This document shows, piece after piece, positions 18,381-27,272 of a DNA stretch of 64,000 nt. The DNA lies in the IMG/VR virus record IMGVR_UViG_3300031857_000139, positions 1 through 64,000 of that record; one strand, given 5' to 3'. Under the pieces are notes generated by a model. It was not told the origin of the DNA and made no database searches. It worked only from the letters and a program-made list of their open reading frames with translations. The stretch comes from a virus. Each line of letters opens with the position of its first letter. The first letter of the stretch is position 1. The position numbers and the translations under genes are program-made.

Positions 18381-21300
18381 ATGCCGCTTAATTTTAACGT
18401 TGATCCATATTATGACGACTTTGATCCTGCTAAGAACTTTCATCGAATTCTTTTTAAGCCAGGATTTGCGGTTCAAGCACGAGAGTTAACTCAATCTCAA
18501 AGTATTCTTCAGGATCAAATCACTAAGTTTGCTGATAACATCTTCAAACAAAACTCACCAGTTACAGGCGGCCAAGTAACAACCAATTTTAATTGTTCTT
18601 ATATTAAATTACAACCAACTTATAATGATGCAGCAATTGATATCAATGCATTTGCAAACAAATTAGTTCGTAATGCCACAGGTACTGTTCTTGCACAAGT
18701 GATTGCTATTGTGGCTGCCACAGGTACTACAGGTGCTGGTGACCCACCAACACTAATCGTATCTTATAAATCTGGTGACCAGTTTCAAGATGATGATGTT
18801 GTCTATGATGTAACATCTAATTTAACTGCTCAAGCACAGGCACTAGATGCCACAGGTCTTTCATCGGTTGCTTCGATTGCACAAGGTGTATTCTATGTGT
18901 CAAGCAACTATACTCGTTCAGATGGTATCACCATTTCTGATGGTCTTTTTGTTCAAGTAAATCCTCAGACTGTTGTTGTTGATAAGTATGATAATACACC
19001 AACAAAACGTATTGGTCTAAACATTGATGAAACTATTACAGACTATGTAAACGATACATCATTATTGGATCCTGCTGTTGGTGCATCTAACTATCAGGCA
19101 CCAGGTGCAGACCGATATAAGGTTACTCTCACACTAGAAAGCCGACCAATTACATTTGGTGATGATGATGGCTTCATTGAGTTAGTTCGTGTAGAAGATG
19201 GTAACACAGTCAAGTTGGTTGATGGTTCTGTCTATGGTGTCATTGATGATTACTTTGCCAAGCGTGACTATGAAACCAATGGTGACTATGTTGTATCTGA
19301 TTTCAAACTAACACCAAGAGCCAACACATCCGATCCAGATGCCTACATTATGAATGTGGGTAAAGGCCTGGCATATGTTCATGGTTATCGTTTAGAGAAC
19401 TTCACAAGTATTGATTTAAACTCTGCTCGTGCTAGAACAACTGAAACACAAAATAATAATCCAGTCTTTATCAACTTTGGTAGTTATTTCTATGTTGATA
19501 ATGTTAATGGTGCCAACTCATCTTACTTTGACACCACATCTTATTCACAAGTAGATTTACATTGTGTTGATTCTGGTGCCGTATCCTTTGCCAATTCAAA
19601 CACATACAATGCAACCGTTGTGGCCACGGCCAATGTTCGTGCCTTGATATATGATAGCTCTACAGCAAGCAATGCAAACAGTTATGTGTATAAGGCTTAC
19701 GTTGCCAACATTCAAAATCAAACACAAGTTGCAACCGCCAATGGTGGTTCTTCATCAACAATTACATTACCAAGTTACTTCTCAAATTTAACTGATGCAT
19801 ATCTTGGTGTAAACATTACAATTAATTCAGGACCTGGTGCAGGTGATTTTAGAACAATCACAGCATACAATGGCACAACAAAGGTTGCAACAGTTAATCA
19901 AAACTGGACAGCCACACCAACAACAGCTTCAGTATTCACATTAAACTTTGACACCAAAGATATTGAATCAATCATCTATGCAAACAAGAGTTCATATCCA
20001 GCTTCAATGTATGCTCGTGCTGACATTGATGCAGAGCAAGGTAAAGTAGGTGGTCTAGAAACTGGTGATACTGTTTTACAAAATCCAAATGTACCTGAAC
20101 TTGTGTTCACCATTGGTAATCCTTATGTTGAAACAATCACCGATACATCATATACAACACAACAAGTATGGCGTAGTGTATCATTTACACCTTCTGGTGG
20201 TGCTTTCGTTGCAACATTGCCATACACAGGTGATTACAATGGTGTGATTCGCCATTTTGGTACACCAAGCACCACACTTTCTGCTGACCTTGTAAAACAA
20301 AACTTTACTATTGTTGTTACAAATGCCGGCAGTTCTACACTTAATGTGGGTGACAATGTTATTTGGACTACTGGTGGTAGAACGGTTACATTGAATGCTA
20401 GTGGTTCTACTGCTACACTATCGGCTTCTGATGTTGGTGGCACATTTACTGCCACAGTTTATGCAAAAGTATTTGTTGAGAATGCTCAAGATACAGGTCG
20501 TATTTTAAAGAACAAGTATCTCATTCAAGCTAACACAAGTGTAATCAATAGTAGTAATACACAAATTGCTACCTATACATTTGTTGATGATACAAGTTTG
20601 ACATCTACAGGCCAAGTTTATATTCAAAATGCTGGCCTTGTTGCACCAGGAAATATTCAAAGTTTATATCTCTCTGATGTAAAACAAATCGTTAAAATTA
20701 TTGACACAAAGAATGCAAATACCGTTCCAACGGTAGCAATGATAAGCAATCCTTTGTATGATGTTACAAACAATTATAACTTTGATAATGGCCAACGAGA
20801 TTCATACTATGACCATGCTAGCATCACATTAAAACCTGGTGCCTCTCAACCCATTGGTAATCTTCTTGTATTAGTTGATTACTATCAGGCTTCTGGTGGT
20901 GATGGATATTTTAGTATATTATCGTATGCAAACGAACAATATCAAGAGATACCACAATACACCAGCACATACGGAACACTTTATTATCTAAGAGATTGTA
21001 TAGATTTCCGACCAACTCGTGTCAATGCAACAACTGTGTTTGAGTTCCGTTATTCTAACTCAGGCACCAATCGTGGTGTATTTTTACCTGTTGATTTAAC
21101 CACATTCTTAGGTGATTATTCTTATTACCTTGGTCGTAAAGACAAATTAGTATTGAGTAAAGATAGAAGCTTCCAAATTGTTGAAGGTGCTCCATCTCTC
21201 AATCCAATTTACCCAACAGAACCAGATGGTTCATTGGTCATTGCACAGTTAATTCACAACCCATACACAGGTTATATTCCAACAGAAGCACCTCCTGGAA

Positions 21301-24300
21301 CACTTGCTGACCTATCAATTCAAAAGGTCAAACACAAGCGTTACACAATGCAAGACATTGCTGGTTTAGAGAATCGTATTAATCAGATTGAATACTATGC
21401 ATCATTGAACCTGTTAGAACAGAAAGCCAGTTCGTTACAAATTACCGATTCATTTGGTCTCAATCGATTTAAGAATGGTATTGTTGTTGATGACTTCTCT
21501 AGTTACGCAACAGCTGATACACAGAATCTAGATTACTTTGCTACTATCAATCGCCGTGAGCGCAAGATGACGGCAACACAGAATGTTCGTAACTTTCCAT
21601 TGAAGTCATTAGCGTTGGCATACAATATGAATATGCCTTCTGCTGATACATCAACAGCATTAGGTTACAACATCAGTACCGATAGTTACATCAACTACTT
21701 TACATTACCATACACAACAGCCAATGCAATTACACAACGTATCGCATCACGCACAGTCAATGTAAATCCATTTGCTTTCAATACAAAAGAAGGTGTTGTA
21801 AGTCTATCACCAAACGTAGACAATTGGGTTGATACAAACTATGCACCTGCTCTGTTGATTACTGATCCAAACTTACAAGTATTCCGTGCAAATCAAGGAC
21901 AGATTAATGTTCTTTCTGCTGGTGACTGGCAAGCTATCTCTGGTACATCATTCAGTTCTACACAATGGGGTAGAAACTGGAATCTCACAACGACTGTTCA
22001 AACAACCAACTTTGCAGCTAGTGATATCGTAGGTCCATATGACCGTATTGGTAACACATATGCACTTGACAATGGTTACATTACTGACATCAGTATTTTA
22101 CCATATATTCGTTCACAAGAAGTTGTTGTTCGTACCAAAGGTTTATTAATCAATACATTGGTCACAGGCCAGTTTGATAACATTGATGTTACAAATTACA
22201 TTCGTAAAGGTAATCGTATTGAATTAACTGGTGTTTCTGGTACATTCAATGAGAATGATATCATTGGTTACTTTAGTTCTGGTGTATTCACACCAACAGG
22301 CCGTGTATTAGGTGTCTATCGTTATCCAGGAACAAGTAATGTTCGTCTGTATATTGCAGGTGATGCCACTTCAACACAGTATAGTAACTCATCTGTATTA
22401 CAAAACGGTTTCTATAACACTGCTGGTGTATATCAGAACTCTACAGCACAAGGTACGATTGCATCTACTTCACATCTAGGTGGTCGTATTGTTAACTACG
22501 AAGCTACCAATAAGATTAAATTGTCTGCCTTGGCTAGCACAACAAACAATTACTATACAAGTAATACAATCTATATCAATGCTGGTACAGGTGCAGGTCA
22601 ATCAGCAACCATCTCAGCATACTATGGTGCCAATCAAACTGCATTGTTATCAAGCACCGTAACGGCAGCCAATGGTGACATCTATTCTATTGGCACATTA
22701 AGAACTGATGAGTCTGGTGCTCTGTATGGTGTATTCATTATTCCAGAGAATACATTCCATACAGGTGAGCGTGTTCTGAATATCAATAACGGCATCAATG
22801 GCAATATTGATAGTGCTACCACATTTGCAGAAGCAACATACTACGCACAAGGATTACAAGCAACATCTCAGCGTATGGATTTTGGTGCTTCACCATCAGG
22901 TGCAAAAGGAACATTTACATCAACTAGAACTGCTTCGACAACAACTATCTCAACAGTATTCAATGTATGGGATCCTGTTGCACAGACAATCATCATTTCT
23001 AAAGACAATTATCCAAATGGTATGTTCTTGAATTCTGTCAAAGTATTTTTTAGAGGCAAACCAGCTAACGACAGTTCACCAGTCAGCCTGTATATGGTTG
23101 GTACATTGAATGGTTATCCAAACGGTGATGTCATCGACAACTCTGTTGTTACATTGACACCAGACCAAGTAGTAGTATCTGAGAATCCACAATATTTGGA
23201 TCCAACAACATACACAGAGTTTACTTTCAATGCACCAGTATACATTCAACCTGGTTTATTGTATGCTTTCATTGTTAAATCAAATAGCAATGAGTATGTT
23301 TTATGGACAGCATTTAATGGTGATACTGCCGTAGCATCTTCTACAAAGAATCTACCAACTGATCCAACTCCATCAACTGTTACTAAAGTTGGTGGTGCAC
23401 CTTCTGTTGGTGCTCTGTTTATTTCTCAGAACTCACAGACATGGACTGCTGACCAAAATCAATCGTTAATGTTTGTAATTGACCGTTGTGTATTCAACAC
23501 GGCTGCATCACCATCAATTCAATTTGTTGTACCTAAAAAATTACCACAAAGAACATTGGTTGATGAATCAGTTGAATACTTCTTAAACGCCAATGCAATA
23601 CCAGACATTACAAACACCGTGGCAAATACTAATGTGCTTGTTGATGCCTTTAACGTAACAACAACTGATTTGGTACCTACAACAACAAGTATTAATTACT
23701 CATACAATGCTTCGTTGACCAATGGTACACTCACAACAACGACACCAATTAATCCTGGTAAGTTTGCTACATCGGCTTCTGATAACATCTATCTGAATGA
23801 TGGTAATGGCCAACGAGTATTGGTGGCCAACTCAACGGCATCATTCTCAGTATTGGCTCAGTTATCTTCTTCTGATGATGCTGTATCACCAATGATTTCT
23901 GATGCTGGCCTAACTGCCTATGCTATTACATGGAATGTAAACAACTGTGAACTATCCAATTCATTGATTACTGTTGTGAATGGTGGAACAGGATACAATG
24001 TGGCTTGCACATCTGTTACAATATCAGCACCAACAGGTGAAGGTGGTATTCAGGCTACGGCAGCTGCCAATATTTCTAGTGGTGTAATTCAATCTGTATA
24101 CTTGATTAATCCAGGTTCTGGTTACATTGAAACACCTACAGTAACGGTGACTGACGCAAACACATCACCAGGTACTGGTGCTTCTGTAACAATTACAGGT
24201 GAAACATCTCCTGCTGGTGGTCCAGGTCTTTCTAAGTATCTCACCAAGAAAGTTGTATTGGATGCTGGCTTTGATTCTGGTGATTTGATTGTTTATACAA

Positions 24301-24650
24301 CAGCATATCGTCCAGTTGATACTGATATTAAAGTATACTACAAGATATTGAATCGTAATGACACACAAGTATTAGATGATTCTTCATGGCAGTTAATGAC
24401 GATGATTAATAATTCTGAATCATTATACTCTCAGACAAGAGACCAATATTATGAATATAGTTTTGCTCCTGGTTCAAGTAATGTTGGTCAAGGTTATGTT
24501 GAATATACTTCCATAAACGGACAAACATATACCACATTTAGCCAGTTTGCAATCAAGATTGTTCTTACAACAACAGATAACACAGCAGTACCTGTTCTGA
24601 TTGACATGAGAGCAATCGCTTTACCACCTAACGTAAACGTAACGCTATGA
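18381..24650 (+). CDS. Very large DUF4815 baseplate/tail structural protein
   Basis: A 2089-residue protein, the largest in the window. Residues about 1-60 (MPLNFNVDPYYDDFDPAKNFHRILFKPGFAVQARELTQ..., QDQITKF) are the DUF4815 signature of cyanophage-type large virion proteins. The body is beta-rich with many Thr/Asn strands. A conserved helical stretch occurs near 970-1040 (KHKRYTMQDIAGLENRINQIEYYASLNLLEQKASSL). A GxGY repeat pair lies near 1865-1930 (GGTGYNVACTSVTI, NPGSGYIETPTVTV). It sits after gp8 where T4 has gp9/gp10/gp11, so it may take the place of the outer wedge and its fibre connector (inference). The stop overlaps the next start by four bases. Confidence 0.78.
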   Translation: MPLNFNVDPYYDDFDPAKNFHRILFKPGFAVQARELTQSQSILQDQITKFADNIFKQNSPVTGGQVTTNFNCSYIKLQPTYNDAAIDINAFANKLVRNATGTVLAQVIAIVAATGTTGAGDPPTLIVSYKSGDQFQDDDVVYDVTSNLTAQAQALDATGLSSVASIAQGVFYVSSNYTRSDGITISDGLFVQVNPQTVVVDKYDNTPTKRIGLNIDETITDYVNDTSLLDPAVGASNYQAPGADRYKVTLTLESRPITFGDDDGFIELVRVEDGNTVKLVDGSVYGVIDDYFAKRDYETNGDYVVSDFKLTPRANTSDPDAYIMNVGKGLAYVHGYRLENFTSIDLNSARARTTETQNNNPVFINFGSYFYVDNVNGANSSYFDTTSYSQVDLHCVDSGAVSFANSNTYNATVVATANVRALIYDSSTASNANSYVYKAYVANIQNQTQVATANGGSSSTITLPSYFSNLTDAYLGVNITINSGPGAGDFRTITAYNGTTKVATVNQNWTATPTTASVFTLNFDTKDIESIIYANKSSYPASMYARADIDAEQGKVGGLETGDTVLQNPNVPELVFTIGNPYVETITDTSYTTQQVWRSVSFTPSGGAFVATLPYTGDYNGVIRHFGTPSTTLSADLVKQNFTIVVTNAGSSTLNVGDNVIWTTGGRTVTLNASGSTATLSASDVGGTFTATVYAKVFVENAQDTGRILKNKYLIQANTSVINSSNTQIATYTFVDDTSLTSTGQVYIQNAGLVAPGNIQSLYLSDVKQIVKIIDTKNANTVPTVAMISNPLYDVTNNYNFDNGQRDSYYDHASITLKPGASQPIGNLLVLVDYYQASGGDGYFSILSYANEQYQEIPQYTSTYGTLYYLRDCIDFRPTRVNATTVFEFRYSNSGTNRGVFLPVDLTTFLGDYSYYLGRKDKLVLSKDRSFQIVEGAPSLNPIYPTEPDGSLVIAQLIHNPYTGYIPTEAPPGTLADLSIQKVKHKRYTMQDIAGLENRINQIEYYASLNLLEQKASSLQITDSFGLNRFKNGIVVDDFSSYATADTQNLDYFATINRRERKMTATQNVRNFPLKSLALAYNMNMPSADTSTALGYNISTDSYINYFTLPYTTANAITQRIASRTVNVNPFAFNTKEGVVSLSPNVDNWVDTNYAPALLITDPNLQVFRANQGQINVLSAGDWQAISGTSFSSTQWGRNWNLTTTVQTTNFAASDIVGPYDRIGNTYALDNGYITDISILPYIRSQEVVVRTKGLLINTLVTGQFDNIDVTNYIRKGNRIELTGVSGTFNENDIIGYFSSGVFTPTGRVLGVYRYPGTSNVRLYIAGDATSTQYSNSSVLQNGFYNTAGVYQNSTAQGTIASTSHLGGRIVNYEATNKIKLSALASTTNNYYTSNTIYINAGTGAGQSATISAYYGANQTALLSSTVTAANGDIYSIGTLRTDESGALYGVFIIPENTFHTGERVLNINNGINGNIDSATTFAEATYYAQGLQATSQRMDFGASPSGAKGTFTSTRTASTTTISTVFNVWDPVAQTIIISKDNYPNGMFLNSVKVFFRGKPANDSSPVSLYMVGTLNGYPNGDVIDNSVVTLTPDQVVVSENPQYLDPTTYTEFTFNAPVYIQPGLLYAFIVKSNSNEYVLWTAFNGDTAVASSTKNLPTDPTPSTVTKVGGAPSVGALFISQNSQTWTADQNQSLMFVIDRCVFNTAASPSIQFVVPKKLPQRTLVDESVEYFLNANAIPDITNTVANTNVLVDAFNVTTTDLVPTTTSINYSYNASLTNGTLTTTTPINPGKFATSASDNIYLNDGNGQRVLVANSTASFSVLAQLSSSDDAVSPMISDAGLTAYAITWNVNNCELSNSLITVVNGGTGYNVACTSVTISAPTGEGGIQATAAANISSGVIQSVYLINPGSGYIETPTVTVTDANTSPGTGASVTITGETSPAGGPGLSKYLTKKVVLDAGFDSGDLIVYTTAYRPVDTDIKVYYKILNRNDTQVLDDSSWQLMTMINNSESLYSQTRDQYYEYSFAPGSSNVGQGYVEYTSINGQTYTTFSQFAIKIVLTTTDNTAVPVLIDMRAIALPPNVNVTL

Positions 24651-24886
24651 GTCTAGTTCAAATACCAGAAACCACTTTTGTTCGTGATACGGCATCCATG
24701 GCTCTTATCAATCAAGATAAAGGTGGACTGGATGCCTACATGAAACAACGTAATGTTTTATTGGCTCAAAAACAAGAAATAAATAATATAAAATCAGAAA
24801 TTGATAGCATCAGAAGTGATATGCAAGACATTAAAAAACTGATGATGCAACTAATAGATAAAGGTTCAAATGGCCAACACAGTTAA
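24647..24886 (+). CDS. Small coiled-coil structural protein
   Basis: A 79-residue protein. Residues about 20-70 are a continuous charged helix (KGGLDAYMKQRNVLLAQKQE..., SIRSDMQDIKKLMMQLIDKG) with heptad Ile/Leu/Met spacing, i.e. a coiled coil. The N-terminus is SLVQIPETTFVRDTASMAL. It overlaps the DUF4815 stop by four bases and the next fibre start by 17 bases, so it is tightly coupled to both. Short proteins of this layout follow the DUF4815 gene in related phages as far as I recall. The function is unknown, possibly a clamp between wedge and fibre. Confidence 0.7.
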   Translation: MSLVQIPETTFVRDTASMALINQDKGGLDAYMKQRNVLLAQKQEINNIKSEIDSIRSDMQDIKKLMMQLIDKGSNGQHS

Positions 24887-26333
24887 TTATCTCACCTTTG
24901 CCAATACATTTGGCGATTGGGTCGTTACAACAAACAATCTCGCAAGAGAGAACAATGACTTGGCGGCCAACAACTATATTAAACCAACAGGAACATTATA
25001 TCTTAATGATCCAACTTTAGGTCTACAGGTTGCAAACAATGCAATTATTGCTGGTCAATTACAGGTACAAGGTATTGGTTCGTCTGCCTATATTCAAAAT
25101 AACCTACAAGTAGGCACACAAGTATACTTTAGTAACTCTGTTTTAGGTCTGACCAACTCAGGTGATATGATTGTTGGTGGTAGTTTATCTGTTGGTGGTA
25201 ACTTTGTTATCAATGGTTCTACTGTTAATAGTTCTAACAACTTCACTTTAAATTCTAATAATACTGTTGGTATTAATAGCACATTCAATGTCTATCGTGG
25301 TTCTAGTGGTGCCAATGCTTCTATTTTATGGAATGAAACAGTAGACCAATGGCAGTTACTAAACAATGCTGATTCTACCTATTACAGAATTCTAACAACC
25401 AATGAAGTAACATCTTCATTAGTTTCTACAAGTTCAAACACAGCGGCTTCAGCGGCAGCTGCCAACGCATTGAGTTCTGCAATCACTACTGCAAACACCT
25501 CAATGAAGTCTTATGTTGATACAGCCAATACTTCGATGAAGTCTTATGTGGATACGGCCAACACCTCAATGAAGTCATATGTTGATGCCAATGTGGCATT
25601 AAATGCTGGTATCAATAATACACAAAATACTAATATTACATTAGTCAATCAGTTTGCTGGTGGTGCCTATAATACTGCTAACGGTGCCAATGGTTTGGCA
25701 GCCGGTGCTTATAATGCCGCTAACGGTGCCAACGGACTGGCTGCTGGTGCTTTCAATACTGCCAACGGTGCCAATGGTCTGGCTGCTGGTGCTTATAATA
25801 CTGCTAACGCAGTTAATTCATATGCACAATCGATTTACAATTCATCAAACACTAAAGTTTCTTCTATCACAGGAACAACCAATCAGATTACTGTAACTGG
25901 TACAACCACACCAACACTATCTTTACCACAAAATATTAATACTGGTGCATCCGTTCAGTTCGGTTCGTTTGGTGTAGGTACAGCCGCATCTGGTACGACT
26001 GGTGAAATTCGTGCTACCAATAACATTACTGCTTACTACTCAGATGATAGACTTAAAACCAAATTAGGCAACATTGAAAGTGCTTTAGATAAAGTAATGT
26101 CATTAAATGGTTTCTATCATGAAGCCAACGAAACGGCACAGGCACTAGGCTATGAAGTAGTTCGTGAGGTTGGTGTGTCAGCACAAGAGGTTAATGCAGT
26201 TCTACCAGAGGTTGTGGCACCTGCACCAATTGATCCTCAGTATATGACAGTTCGGTATGAGAGGTTAGTTCCTTTGTTGATTGAAGCAATCAAGGAATTG
26301 AAGTCTGAAATAGATAGTTTGAAGAAATCCTAA
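24870..26333 (+). CDS. Tail fibre with coiled-coil repeats and S74 chaperone
   Basis: A 487-residue fibre. Residues about 1-160 are beta-rich (YIKPTGTLYLND, then SVGGNFVINGSTV) with a Y-R-G-S-S-G-A-N-A-S-I-L-W-N-E domain. Residues about 190-255 contain three near-identical NTSMKSYVDTA units. Residues 266-321 contain four 14-residue repeats of the same Ala-Asn type as the fibre at 14633. Residues about 389-487 are the S74 chaperone: S391-D-D-R-L-K keeps the self-cleavage site, followed by VSAQEVNAVLPEVV and a C-terminal helix. The [10 protein letters not shown].(I/V)TAYYS lead-in is shared with the S74 fibre at 6747. Confidence 0.85.
   Translation: MANTVNYLTFANTFGDWVVTTNNLARENNDLAANNYIKPTGTLYLNDPTLGLQVANNAIIAGQLQVQGIGSSAYIQNNLQVGTQVYFSNSVLGLTNSGDMIVGGSLSVGGNFVINGSTVNSSNNFTLNSNNTVGINSTFNVYRGSSGANASILWNETVDQWQLLNNADSTYYRILTTNEVTSSLVSTSSNTAASAAAANALSSAITTANTSMKSYVDTANTSMKSYVDTANTSMKSYVDANVALNAGINNTQNTNITLVNQFAGGAYNTANGANGLAAGAYNAANGANGLAAGAFNTANGANGLAAGAYNTANAVNSYAQSIYNSSNTKVSSITGTTNQITVTGTTTPTLSLPQNINTGASVQFGSFGVGTAASGTTGEIRATNNITAYYSDDRLKTKLGNIESALDKVMSLNGFYHEANETAQALGYEVVREVGVSAQEVNAVLPEVVAPAPIDPQYMTVRYERLVPLLIEAIKELKSEIDSLKKS
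25665..25832 (+). repeat. Four tandem 42-bp coding repeats
   Basis: Four in-frame 42-base units encode AYNTANGANGLAAG-type repeats. They are nearly identical in DNA to units at 15347-15724, pointing to recombination between the two fibre genes. Confidence 0.88.
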
Positions 26334-26347
26334 AATTCAAAATTTGG

Positions 26348-26407
26348 CATTCCGGCCTCAAAATTTTTTGTCGCCAAACCAAAGTTTAAAAAAAGCGATT
26401 TTACTTC
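26348..26407 (+). repeat. Conserved intergenic element, copy 2
   Basis: A 60-base counterpart of 9276-9334. The outer blocks CATTCCGGCC and AAAAAAGCGATTTTACT are identical and the central block is divergent. A short dyad follows both copies. Confidence 0.7.
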
Positions 26408-26422
26408 ATGAAGTTAGACTAA

Positions 26423-26429
26423 CTAAATA
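26423..26429 (+). promoter_or_regulatory. Late-promoter-like CTAAATA
   Basis: CTAAATAC with 29 bases to the start at 26459. The same CTAAATACaGGATAT-like context precedes gp13 at 55578, which supports function. Confidence 0.5.
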
Positions 26430-26458
26430 CCTAAGAAAGATTATACACAGGATATAAG

Positions 26459-26800
26459 ATGGCAGCAGCATATCAAGAACTATTTCTAGAACAAGGTACG
26501 ACATTTACCACCAATATTACATTAGATGATATTGATGGTGTTCCATATAATTTGACTGATGTTATCGCCAAAAGTCAGATTCGTAAGTCATATTATTCAG
26601 CCAACACAACCGCTGAATTTACCACCACCATCAATTCTCCTAATACAGGAGTTATTCTATTGTCTTTAACAGCACCAGTCACAGCCAATATTGCTGCTGG
26701 ACGATATGTGTATGATGTGGCAATTAAAGATACCGCTAATACCGTGACTAGGGTGTTAGAAGGAATCGTGAATGTTATTCCTCAAGTCACTAAGTTTTAA
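26459..26800 (+). CDS. Small Ig-like virion protein
   Basis: A 113-residue protein, first gene of a run of fibre genes behind a promoter motif. The pattern LEQGTTFTTNITLDDIDGVPYNLTDV...AKSQIRKSYYS (about 10-48) is a beta-sandwich opening. It resembles both cyanophage small structural proteins and the N-terminal domain of phage receptor-binding proteins of the BppU type. The second half (GVILLSLTAPVTANIAAGRYVYDVAIKD) gives further strands. No catalytic feature is seen. It probably connects the following fibres to the tail or neck (inference). Confidence 0.65.
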   Translation: MAAAYQELFLEQGTTFTTNITLDDIDGVPYNLTDVIAKSQIRKSYYSANTTAEFTTTINSPNTGVILLSLTAPVTANIAAGRYVYDVAIKDTANTVTRVLEGIVNVIPQVTKF

Positions 26801-26809
26801 GGAACTTTC

Positions 26810-27031
26810 ATGCCAGGACAAGTAATCGGAACAGTCAATGTTCAAGTAAACAAACAACAAAACCAAACTGTTCGCCAGTTAAACTATGGTATACGGTCAC
26901 TCAAAGGTTCTACAGACCTTTCTTTGGTCGATGTTCAAAACGATGATGTGATTGTTTATCAAGCAAATACGGATAGTTTCATTGTTAAATCTGTTCAAGA
27001 TGCTGTGGACCTAGATGCAGGATTCTTCTGA
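26810..27031 (+). CDS. Small structural protein ending in DAGFF
   Basis: A 73-residue beta-rich protein (MPGQVIGTVNVQVN...NQTVRQLNYGIRSLKGSTDLSLVDVQNDDVIVYQ). The C-terminus DAVDLDAGFF belongs to the short D-[AG]-G-x-F ending shared by neighbouring genes. The stop overlaps the next ATG by one base. It has no recognised domain family; cyanophage genomes carry similar short genes next to fibres. A role as adaptor within the fibre complex is likely but unproven. Confidence 0.65.
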   Translation: MPGQVIGTVNVQVNKQQNQTVRQLNYGIRSLKGSTDLSLVDVQNDDVIVYQANTDSFIVKSVQDAVDLDAGFF

Positions 27032-27228
27032 TGGCCAATACAGTCATACAGATTCTTCGTTCATATGCCAATACAGCACCAGCCAATTTAGCGGATGGTG
27101 AATTAGCGTATTCATTTGTTTCCAATACACTTTTTATTGGAACAGCGAACAGTCAGATTGTTCAAATAGGCGGTCCGAATTTCATTGCCAACGTTACCAT
27201 TAATACGGTAGACGGTGGTGGATTTTAA
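27031..27228 (+). CDS. Minimal fibre-head protein with DGGGF ending
   Basis: A 65-residue protein that is a miniature of the next gene. The N-terminal domain VIQILRSYANTAPANLADGELAYSF followed by SNTLFIG is of the type that opens phage tropism-determinant fibres (Mtd N-terminal-like: basic strand, then GELAYS, then L-(F/Y)-I-G). It runs straight into NTVDGGGF, without any shaft. Compare the fibre at 27273, with the same head and the ending LDGGQF. It looks like a capping subunit or the remnant of a deleted fibre. Confidence 0.65.
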   Translation: MANTVIQILRSYANTAPANLADGELAYSFVSNTLFIGTANSQIVQIGGPNFIANVTINTVDGGGF

Positions 27229-27234
27229 TAAATA
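27227..27234 (+). promoter_or_regulatory. Late-promoter-like AATAAATA
   Basis: AATAAATA overlaps the stop of the 65-residue gene, 38 bases before the 27273 start. A 10-base palindrome ATGGTACCAT follows at 27241-27250. Confidence 0.5.
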
Positions 27235-27272
27235 GAACTGATGGTACCATAATAATAATAAGAGAGAAATAA

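Larger units (their letters stand above)
26334..26458 (+). other. Intergenic region with duplicated element, palindrome and promoter motif
   Basis: A 125-base gap, the longest in the window. In order it holds copy 2 of the conserved intergenic element, a perfect palindrome ACTTCATGAAGT at 26403-26414, and CTAAATA at 26423-26429 about 30 bases before the next start. This looks like a terminator or regulator site followed by a late promoter. Confidence 0.6.

Noticed and set aside
27241-27250. Palindrome ATGGTACCAT as an operator
   Set aside because: Single copy, too short to separate from chance in an AT-rich gap.
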